Source: Candidatus Cloacimonadota bacterium
GTDB lineage: Bacteria > Cloacimonadota > Cloacimonadia > Cloacimonadales > TCS61
Direction of reading: 5' to 3'
Assembly: GCA_011372345.1 (NCBI GenBank)
Contig: DRTC01000071.1
Location: 1 to 9,919 of the forward strand
DNA length: 9,919 nt
Part shown: piece after piece, positions 1 through 5,478 of the stretch
Numbering within the stretch: the stretch's first letter is position 1
Layout of the letters: each line of letters begins with the position of its first letter
Position numbers and translations under genes: made by a program
Notes under the pieces: generated by a model
The model's database searches: none
What the model was told of the DNA's origin: nothing
Seen by the model: only the letters and a program-made list of their open reading frames with translations

Positions 1-236
1 GCTTCACTTTTCGGTTTGGAAGTTATGGCTCCGAAAAGCGAGATTTTGTGTTTTTCCAGAAGATCCAATGTCCTTTGCGGAAGCGGATTTCCTTCTTTAC
101 ACCAGAATTCCCAGCCGATATCTGCATGCACATATTCAGCTTCGAATCCAACAGCATCGAGCACGCGAAGTGCTTCTTCTAAAACTGTTTTTCCAATGCC
201 GTCTCCGGGCATGGTTACGATTATTCTTTTACTCAT
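1..236 (-). CDS. Isocitrate/isopropylmalate dehydrogenase family protein, N-terminal part (runs off the window)
   Basis: Only the first 79 residues are present; the gene continues past base 1. The protein opens with a beta strand and the family motif MPGDGIGKTVLEEALRVL (residues 9-26), typical of the decarboxylating beta-hydroxyacid dehydrogenases (isocitrate, 3-isopropylmalate, homoisocitrate and tartrate enzymes). Near the cut it reads FGAITSKPKSEA, the region where family members hold the loop leading to the substrate Ser/Thr and Arg cluster. That cluster is beyond the edge, so substrate and cofactor (NAD or NADP) cannot be decided from sequence. Its place 30 bases after citF favours isocitrate dehydrogenase, giving 2-oxoglutarate. 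Homoisocitrate is an alternative because saccharopine-pathway genes lie upstream. The ATG at 236 is preceded by AGGAG at a normal distance, in the short gap after citF, so it is probably co-transcribed with citF. Confidence 0.8.
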   Translation of the reverse strand, partial: MSKRIIVTMPGDGIGKTVLEEALRVLDAVGFEAEYVHADIGWEFWCKEGNPLPQRTLDLLEKHKISLFGAITSKPKSE

Positions 237-266
237 AGTTTCTTCTCCTATATATAGTATTTGATT

Positions 267-1817
267 TTATTCCTTCACCTGCTTAACAACATCGATTACA
301 GTTCCATCCACCCATTTGATGGCAGCGATGACTTTTTCCTCAAACTCCACTGCTTTTGGTTTTCCGCAAATTCGCTCTGCTTCTTCTTTCAATTCCTGAA
401 TTGTTTTGATCGGCAGTTTGGAATCTTTCAATTTTTCTATGAGGTCTGTTCTTCTCGGATTGATCGCAATTCCTCTTTCTGTAACAATAATATCGATTAA
501 TTCTCCCGGACCGCAAATAGTTGTTACTTCATCGCGGATAACCGGAATTCTGTCTCTAAATAATGGAATTGGAAGGATCACATTTTTACTGAACAGACAA
601 TTCTGCCAGCCGCCGATTCCATGAAGCAAATAACCATCGGAATGAGTAACAACATTGGCATTAAAATTGACATCAACTTCTGTCGCACCGAGAATGACAA
701 TATCAACGATTCCGGCAAAATTTCCTTTGCTGTGATAATTGTAGCTTGTGAACGGGCTTGTATCGACATGATTGGGATTATCTCTCATCGAAGCAACTCC
801 ATCCAGATCGAAAGTTTGCCCATCGAGGATGTATTCTACCAATCCTTCATTCAGCAGATCAACAAGATATTTATTACTTCCACCTCTGGCAAATCGGGCT
901 TTGATTCCTTTACGACGCATGATCTTGCCAAAGAAAATTCCAATCGAAAGAGCAGTTCCACCTGCACCGGCTTGAAAAGAAAATCCTTCCTTAATCAAAC
1001 CTGCTTCCTCACAGAATTTTGCTGTCATTTCAGCTATCAGAAGTCGATCCGGACTTTTGGTGATTTGCGTTGTTCCTGAAACTATTTTTTCAGAATTTCC
1101 AATCTTATCCATTTCGACTACATAATCCACATAATTTCCCTGGATCTGCCAGGGAATACACGGAAATGGAATCAGATTATCTGTTACCGCAATGACTTTA
1201 TGAGCGTATTGGGAATCTGCCAGAGCAAATCCGAGAAGTCCGCAGGCAGAAGGTCCGCGCAGACCATTTGCATTTCCGAAAGGATCTGCTGTCGGAGCAG
1301 CAATGATCGCGATATCGATGATGACATCTCCGTCCTGAACTGCCTGATATCTTCCTCCATGTGAACGCAGAACGCCGACACCTCTCATCTTTCCCTGCGA
1401 AGTGAATCTTCCCAATGGTCCGTTCATGCTTCCTTCGATGTGATGAATGGTTCCGTCTTTCAAATATTCGATGATCGGTTCGTGACAGGGAAATGATGCG
1501 GACGGATACCAGACTAAATCTTTAATTCCCAGTTCGGACGCGATTTTGAATACTTCAACCGCTAAAATATCTCCATTGCGAAAATGATGATGCGTTGAAA
1601 TCGTCATGCCGTCTTTCAAACCTGATTTGATGAGTGCTTCCTTCAGATTGGGGACAAGCTTGTTTCCATCAGAAGGATAATCTGCGTTAGATGGAATTTG
1701 CGGTGCGTATTTTCTTCCTTCCGGCTTGTATTTTCCAACTCCTTGAAAAGGAATAACAGGTTTTCCATTGATCGTTTCCGGGATATTTCTCCCGACTGCG
1801 TTTTTTGTGAATTTCAT
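267..1817 (-). CDS. citF: Citrate lyase alpha subunit (citrate:acyl-carrier CoA-transferase-like subunit)
   Basis: The 516-residue product matches the usual length of CitF (about 510). In the citrate lyase complex this subunit swaps acetyl for citryl on the acyl carrier protein, so that the beta subunit can cleave citryl-ACP to oxaloacetate and acetyl-ACP. Visible family signatures are STHHHFRNGD (74-83), the glycine-rich GAGGTAL (284-290), GIGGWQ (400-405), TERGIAINP (446-454) and a C-terminal KWVDGTVIDVVKQV (501-514). No signal peptide or membrane segment is seen, so it is cytoplasmic. The ATG at 1817 has TGGAG about eight bases upstream, lying in the 17-base gap after the HEPN toxin gene. 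The beta subunit gene is not adjacent: two toxin-antitoxin genes lie between. The downstream dehydrogenase starts 30 bases after the stop. The family call is very secure; physiological direction is not. Confidence 0.96.
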   Translation of the reverse strand: MKFTKNAVGRNIPETINGKPVIPFQGVGKYKPEGRKYAPQIPSNADYPSDGNKLVPNLKEALIKSGLKDGMTISTHHHFRNGDILAVEVFKIASELGIKDLVWYPSASFPCHEPIIEYLKDGTIHHIEGSMNGPLGRFTSQGKMRGVGVLRSHGGRYQAVQDGDVIIDIAIIAAPTADPFGNANGLRGPSACGLLGFALADSQYAHKVIAVTDNLIPFPCIPWQIQGNYVDYVVEMDKIGNSEKIVSGTTQITKSPDRLLIAEMTAKFCEEAGLIKEGFSFQAGAGGTALSIGIFFGKIMRRKGIKARFARGGSNKYLVDLLNEGLVEYILDGQTFDLDGVASMRDNPNHVDTSPFTSYNYHSKGNFAGIVDIVILGATEVDVNFNANVVTHSDGYLLHGIGGWQNCLFSKNVILPIPLFRDRIPVIRDEVTTICGPGELIDIIVTERGIAINPRRTDLIEKLKDSKLPIKTIQELKEEAERICGKPKAVEFEEKVIAAIKWVDGTVIDVVKQVKE

Positions 1818-1834
1818 ATATTTTTCTCCAAAAA

Positions 1835-2173
1835 TTATTCGTTTATCAAGTTATTAACTTCTTTCTTTAAATCAGGAAGGTACTTTATTAGGATTCCCCA
1901 GACTACATCATCTGAAACTGTATCATAACCATGAGTAATTCTATTGCGGGTATCAATTATTTTTCGTGCATTTGAGATTTTAATGGAATCATTTTTTTTT
2001 TGAATTCGATTTACTGCTTCTCCAATAATTTCAAGATTTCTTTCTACTGCTCTTTTAGTTTTAATATCCGAAACAAACATATCAAATCGTTTTGGTTTGT
2101 CTTTGAAATACTCTTCAATCTCTTTGATAGAATTTGGAATATCATACAGCCAGGTTTTGATTTCAATGTCCAT
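1835..2173 (-). CDS. hepT: HepT-like HEPN ribonuclease toxin
   Basis: A 112-residue, mostly helical protein of the HEPN (DUF86/HepT) family. Near the C-terminus it carries RNRITHGY (76-83), matching the RX4HXY active-site motif with R76, H81 and Y83. In studied HepT toxins the Arg and His form the RNase site of a dimer, and the Tyr is AMPylated by the partner MntA antitoxin; here this is by analogy. An upstream ATG at 2194 would add seven residues but has no ribosome-binding site. The ATG at 2173 has AAGGA five bases upstream and is preferred. It overlaps the end of the antitoxin gene by 11 bases, the standard antitoxin-then-toxin order with likely translational coupling. All motif residues are intact, so it looks functional. 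Its position between citrate lyase genes is unusual. Confidence 0.9.
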   Translation of the reverse strand: MDIEIKTWLYDIPNSIKEIEEYFKDKPKRFDMFVSDIKTKRAVERNLEIIGEAVNRIQKKNDSIKISNARKIIDTRNRITHGYDTVSDDVVWGILIKYLPDLKKEVNNLINE

Positions 2174-2465
2174 AAATTTCCTTCTTCGAAGCATCTATAG
2201 ATTCGATTAAATATGGATTTGTTAGTGCTTTTGTTTCCAGAAGATCAATTTTTCTTTTGAATAGATCTTCCAAGGCAAATTTCAAATCGAAATAATTATC
2301 TGCATAATCTTCCAAACCAATATCTGCGAAATCAACTAAAAAATCAATGTCACTTTTCGATGTAAAATTACCTTTAAGTATTGAGCCAAAAGCATATAAT
2401 TTTGAAACATAATGCGCTGCGCAAAGTTTTTTAATCTTTTTTGAATTCATTTCGAGTAAGTTCAT
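2163..2465 (-). CDS. mntA: MntA-like minimal nucleotidyltransferase (antitoxin)
   Basis: A 100-residue protein of the minimal nucleotidyltransferase family (DNA polymerase beta superfamily). It shows the full GSX10DXD motif: G27-S28, then D39 and D41 in SKSDIDFLV, with a likely third carboxylate at D74 in RKIDLLE. In characterised MntA-HepT systems such a protein transfers AMP groups to the toxin's HXY tyrosine and silences it; here that is inferred from motif and pairing with the HEPN gene that overlaps its 3' end. The frame stays open up to an ATG at 2513, inside the end of citDE. The ATG at 2465 is chosen because AAGGAG lies six bases upstream and because the product then begins just before the conserved fold. 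It starts 29 bases after the citDE stop. Confidence 0.9.
   Translation of the reverse strand: MNLLEMNSKKIKKLCAAHYVSKLYAFGSILKGNFTSKSDIDFLVDFADIGLEDYADNYFDLKFALEDLFKRKIDLLETKALTNPYLIESIDASKKEIYGH
2178..2183 (-). promoter_or_regulatory. Ribosome-binding site of the HepT-like gene
   Basis: AAGGAA on the minus strand, four bases before the ATG at 2173 and inside the last codons of the antitoxin gene. It favours 2173 over the ATG at 2194 and suggests that the toxin is translated by ribosomes finishing the antitoxin. Confidence 0.65.
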
Positions 2466-2471
2466 ATTAAA

Positions 2472-2477
2472 CTCCTT
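2472..2477 (-). promoter_or_regulatory. Ribosome-binding site of the MntA-like gene
   Basis: AAGGAG read on the minus strand, six bases before the ATG at 2465. It sits in the 29-base gap after citDE and decides the start against the in-frame ATG at 2513, which would overlap the citDE 3' end. Confidence 0.7.
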
Positions 2478-2494
2478 TTCAACCTTCTTAACTC

Positions 2495-3700
2495 TTATAA
2501 TTCCTCTCTCCAATTCTCTTCCAATTTCCCCGCTTCGATCGCCTGCTCGATGGTTCGTTGAGCTCTTTTCACGACCGGCGGATCGATCATTTTTGAGCCG
2601 AGAGAAACAACCCCAAGTCCTTTTTCCGTTGCGATATGAAAAGCATTAACGATCTTTTTCGCTTTTTCGATTTCTTTCTCATTGGGAGCAAAATATTCGT
2701 GGATAATTTTGATCTGGCGCGGATGAATACAACCCATTCCATCAAATCCGAGAGATTTGGATTCCAGCACATTCTGTTTGAGGGCTTTCATATCGGAAAC
2801 ATCGGAAAAGACTGAATCTATCGGTTGAATTCCGGCAGCTCGAGCCGCATTCACGATTTGACAACGAGCGAAGAAAGTCTCCTTTCCTTCTTTGGTTCTC
2901 TGGGTTCCCAGATCCGCAGTATAATCTTCCAAACCGATTGCCAGGGAAACTACATTTTCTGCTGCAGATGCGATTTCAAACGCTTTGATAATTCCCAATG
3001 CACTTTCAATGATTGGCATCAAGTAGATTTTTGTGTCGGAAATTTTCTGTTCTGAAATTTCTTCAATTTTTTGATTCACTTGTTGGATTTGTTCTGCACT
3101 TTCGCATTTCGGGACTAAAATTAAATTCACATTATGAGGAATGATATAATCCAGATCATCGAGACCTCTTGGAATTTGATTGATACGAACCATTCTTTCC
3201 GCACCATAAAAATCCACTGACCGGAGAGCATTCCGAACCAGAATCGCGGCTTCAAACTTTTTAGCTGGAGCAACTGAATCTTCCAGATCGAGAATAATTC
3301 CATCAGGACTGTGAATTCCAGCGTTTAGAGCCAGTTTGGGAGTATTTCCGGGAAGGTAAAGACGAGAACGACGGTAAGTATCCTTTTCTGTTCTGTAATC
3401 ATTTTGCGGGAGCATTTCCAATAAAAATTCTTTATCAGTTTCGATGCTCTTTTTAATTGCAGCTTCGATTCTGGCTGCTAAAATGTAATTCAAAGCTCCG
3501 CTATCTTCGATTTTGATTTTGCAGTTCTTGATTCCGAAAAATTCAAGCTCTTCCTTACATAATTTCAGGATGGAATCTCCAAATAAAGTTTGAACTTTGC
3601 TGATCAATTCTATATTGATTCCTCCGGATTGTGTTATTTCCAATGTAACAAAGCAATCAGAACGGATTCCTTTGCCTTTGTTTCCGGCTGTAACGATCAT
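2495..3700 (-). CDS. citE: Fused citrate lyase acyl carrier protein (CitD) and beta subunit (CitE)
   Basis: This 401-residue protein is about 100 residues longer than a plain CitE. Residues 1-85 resemble CitD, the small acyl carrier (gamma) subunit: a serine at position 14, the position of the prosthetic-group serine in stand-alone CitD, then LFGDSI (39-44) and EDSGALNYILAARIEAAI (65-82), close to the CitD C-terminal signature. After a charged linker (about 86-108) comes a complete CitE/HpcH-HpaI aldolase barrel: RRSRLYLPGN (110-119), LDLEDSV (137-143), VRIN (171-174), PK (197-198), PIIES (229-233) and AIGLEDY (254-260). By family knowledge E232 and D259 are probable magnesium ligands. CitE cleaves citryl-ACP to oxaloacetate and acetyl-ACP. 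The fusion would tether carrier and lyase. The ATG at 3700 has AGGAG five to six bases upstream. No separate citD is seen in the window. Confidence 0.92.
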   Translation of the reverse strand: MIVTAGNKGKGIRSDCFVTLEITQSGGINIELISKVQTLFGDSILKLCKEELEFFGIKNCKIKIEDSGALNYILAARIEAAIKKSIETDKEFLLEMLPQNDYRTEKDTYRRSRLYLPGNTPKLALNAGIHSPDGIILDLEDSVAPAKKFEAAILVRNALRSVDFYGAERMVRINQIPRGLDDLDYIIPHNVNLILVPKCESAEQIQQVNQKIEEISEQKISDTKIYLMPIIESALGIIKAFEIASAAENVVSLAIGLEDYTADLGTQRTKEGKETFFARCQIVNAARAAGIQPIDSVFSDVSDMKALKQNVLESKSLGFDGMGCIHPRQIKIIHEYFAPNEKEIEKAKKIVNAFHIATEKGLGVVSLGSKMIDPPVVKRAQRTIEQAIEAGKLEENWREEL

Positions 3701-3710
3701 TTATTCTCCT

Positions 3711-3908
3711 TTTTCCACAGACTTTCACAGACTGACACTGACTTCTTGTCCGCTGATCTTCGCGGATGAACACAGATTATGAACCTTGAAAAGATTTATA
3801 AGCGAAACTTTTCCTGCTAAATCTTTTCAACGGTTTCGTGTTACTTGATTGGATAATCCTTAAGAAGGTTGGATTGTAAAAAATCCTCTGCGGGTAACCT
3901 TCTCAATG
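3711..3908. repeat. Structured intergenic repeat, copy A (two stem-loops plus short tandem motif)
   Basis: About 200 bases filling most of the LKR-citDE gap, collinear with copy B at 5259-5470. Read on the plus strand it has a block of short CACAGACT/CACTGACT-like words (3714-3780) and then stem-loop 1, with arms CCTTGAAAAGATTT at 3784-3797 and 3819-3833 (one bulge). Stem-loop 2 follows, with outer arms AGAAGGTT (3863-3870) and AACCTTCT (3896-3903) and an inner pair GGATT/AATCC (3871-3875 and 3882-3886). The element lies directly upstream of the citDE ribosome-binding site. Words such as CGCGGATGAACACAGATTA resemble a short interspersed intergenic repeat I recall from varied environmental bacteria. 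It has no terminal inverted repeats or transposase. Function is unknown; RNA processing, partial termination or a passive interspersed repeat are all possible. Confidence 0.8.
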
Positions 3909-3919
3909 TTTTTTCCCAA

Positions 3920-3955
3920 TTCAACAAGTTCAACTGATTCAACTAATTCAACTTC
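3920..3955. repeat. Four-unit 9-base tandem repeat across the LKR stop codon
   Basis: TTCAAC recurs at 3920, 3929, 3938 and 3947, exactly nine bases apart, with a variable trinucleotide after each. The minus-strand unit is GTTGAA plus three bases. The LKR stop (TAG, 3943-3945) falls inside the array, so the last residues of that protein are repeat-encoded. The array is a multiple of three in period, so copy-number change would not shift the frame. Confidence 0.75.
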
Positions 3956-5244
3956 AAAAACTCTTCCAAATACTTGAAATCCGGTTGCAATTTTCCTTGA
4001 TGAGTGATGCATGCACCTTTTATTTCATCTGGCAAATCTGATTCTTCGATAGTTTTACCACAATCACACAATAGCATTTTTTCGATGAACGGCTCTAATG
4101 TTTTGGAAAAATAATCGGAAGCTTCTTTGGAAAATTCGCAGGGAAGATTATCTACTACCATATCGGCAAAACCTTCTCCCACCAAACCATCAGTAGCTTC
4201 GCCTGTTTTAGCATCATAAATATAAATCGGATCATCCGGATAAGTGGATTTCACAGTTGCTTGAACAGAACCATTTATATCACAGCTAATATCTCCAATT
4301 ATTATCAGTTTTTGTTTCTCTCCCTGAATTTTTTCCAAATCTATTTTTTTTAAGTAAACAGGACAATCCGGTTCCCAGTATATTGTATTCATATAAACAC
4401 TACAATAGGGAAGATATCTATCAAATTTAGATCTGTATTCAGAACAATTTTTAAAAAAATTCTGCAAATCAAAATCGCTTCCATCTTTTCTCTGGGCAAG
4501 ATGTTTTTCTTTGAAAGTAGTTAAATATACTTTATTGTGTTGGTAGTTTTTTTGATGTTCTTTCAATTTATCGGGTTCGATCTCTATGACTGGTAAAGCA
4601 TTAAGAATTTCTCTGCAACCATAAGAAACATGGCCATATCCAAGTAGGAAAATATTCAAGGGACAGATTTTTTCGGGCAAACCGTTTTCTTCTATTTCCT
4701 TGCCGATTATTTTAAGATGTTCGATCGCATAATGAACAGTTTCGTATTCATATGCTCGTTTGATTTTCAGGAAAGGAGTATCGATCCCATTTTGCAGTTT
4801 CAATCTCTGACCAAGTCCCCAGAGTGTATCGACCATTCCTGCATTTCCGGCAAATTTCCCAAAAAAGACAAGTCGTCTGCCTTTTTTATCAACGATCTTT
4901 TCATAATCGAAAAGAGTGATATTATTATCCAGGATATGCTGTAACATCGGCATATTATAATCCTGTCCTTTGATCACATGAGAAAAGAAAAGATGAGGAA
5001 TTCCGGGAATCATCTCTTCAATATGGATTTCTTTTACACCGAGAATCAAATCGCAATCCGAAAGATCTTCCGAAATTATTGCTCCGACTTTTTTGAATTC
5101 TTCATCTCGATAGATCCTGATCGTTGCTGGTTGCACGATCACTTTAAAACCTTTACTGATCAGTTTCTTAACTGCTTTTGGATTTAAAGGAACGCGAGCT
5201 TCCCATCTGTTTTTTGTTTCTCTTTTAATACCTATTTTTTTCAT
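3943..5244 (-). CDS. Stand-alone lysine-ketoglutarate reductase (saccharopine dehydrogenase, lysine-forming type)
   Basis: A 433-residue protein matching the LKR half of eukaryotic aminoadipate semialdehyde synthase and distantly fungal Lys1 (AlaDH/PNT-like fold). It condenses lysine and 2-oxoglutarate to saccharopine with NAD(P)H, or the reverse. Visible blocks are ETKNRWEARVPLNP (9-22), HLFFSHVIKGQ (84-94), LFDYEKIVDKKGRRLVFFG (111-129) followed by FAGNAGMVDTL (131-141), a nucleotide-binding FLLGYGHVSYG (199-209), GDISCDINGSVQAT (317-330) and LPDEIKGACITHQGKL (404-419). All agree with the family in order and spacing. No signal peptide, so cytoplasmic. The frame can be extended to a GTG at 5289, but those 15 residues are translated from the intergenic repeat. 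The ATG at 5244 has AAGGA five bases upstream and gives the expected N-terminus. The partner SDH gene lies upstream, separated by repeat copy B. Confidence 0.93.
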   Translation of the reverse strand: MKKIGIKRETKNRWEARVPLNPKAVKKLISKGFKVIVQPATIRIYRDEEFKKVGAIISEDLSDCDLILGVKEIHIEEMIPGIPHLFFSHVIKGQDYNMPMLQHILDNNITLFDYEKIVDKKGRRLVFFGKFAGNAGMVDTLWGLGQRLKLQNGIDTPFLKIKRAYEYETVHYAIEHLKIIGKEIEENGLPEKICPLNIFLLGYGHVSYGCREILNALPVIEIEPDKLKEHQKNYQHNKVYLTTFKEKHLAQRKDGSDFDLQNFFKNCSEYRSKFDRYLPYCSVYMNTIYWEPDCPVYLKKIDLEKIQGEKQKLIIIGDISCDINGSVQATVKSTYPDDPIYIYDAKTGEATDGLVGEGFADMVVDNLPCEFSKEASDYFSKTLEPFIEKMLLCDCGKTIEESDLPDEIKGACITHQGKLQPDFKYLEEFLKLN

Positions 5245-5247
5245 TTT

Positions 5248-5254
5248 CTTCCTT
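5248..5254 (-). promoter_or_regulatory. Ribosome-binding site of the LKR gene
   Basis: AAGGAAG on the minus strand, just before the ATG at 5244. It sets the start downstream of the repeat element and against the GTG at 5289. Confidence 0.65.
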
Positions 5255-5258
5255 TTTT

Positions 5259-5470
5259 GCCACAGATTTTTTTTGCCACAAACTTTCACTGACTACACAC
5301 TGACTTTTTGCCGCTGACTTTCGCTGATAAGCACGGATTTTTAACCTTGAAAAGATTTATAAGAAATTTTCTTCCTGCTGAATCTTTTCAAGGATTTTAT
5401 CTGACACTCTTTTAGTAACCATTGAGAAGGTCTATATAAAAGATTTTCTCCGATAGTAACTTTCTCAAGA
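5259..5470. repeat. Structured intergenic repeat, copy B (two stem-loops plus short tandem motif)
   Basis: The second copy of the element at 3711-3908, in the same orientation and filling the SDH-LKR gap. It begins with a doubled GCCACA (5259-5264 and 5275-5280), then CACTGACTACACACTGACT-like words spaced about 10-14 bases. Stem-loop 1 is near perfect: CCTTGAAAAGATTT at 5345-5358 pairs with 5380-5393, 13 of 14. Its loop shares ATAAG and TTCCTGCT with copy A. Stem-loop 2 pairs TTGAGAAGGT (5423-5432) with ACTTTCTCAA (5459-5468), with one G-T pair. The arms and loop edges are better conserved between copies than the spacers, suggesting that structure matters. It has no open frame, transposase or terminal inverted repeats. 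Confidence 0.8.
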
Positions 5471-5478
5471 TTTATCTT

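Noticed and set aside
621..1079. 152-codon plus-strand open frame
   Set aside because: It lies wholly antisense to citF, which is conserved end to end, and its translation shows no recognisable family.
2466..2513. A longer MntA-like protein starting at 2513
   Set aside because: It would overlap citDE and add residues outside the fold; AAGGAG before 2465 marks the start.
3863..3914. Stem-loop 2 of copy A followed by a T-run as a Rho-independent terminator
   Set aside because: The T-run follows the hairpin only on the plus strand, where no gene reads in; copy B lacks the T-run.
5245..5289. A 15-residue N-terminal extension of LKR from a GTG at 5289
   Set aside because: It is translated from repeat copy B, has no ribosome-binding site, and adds residues absent from the family; the ATG at 5244 has a good site.
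3711..5470. The repeats as a CRISPR array or insertion sequence
   Set aside because: Only two long diverged copies, no short uniform repeat-spacer pattern, no cas gene, no transposase and no terminal inverted repeats.
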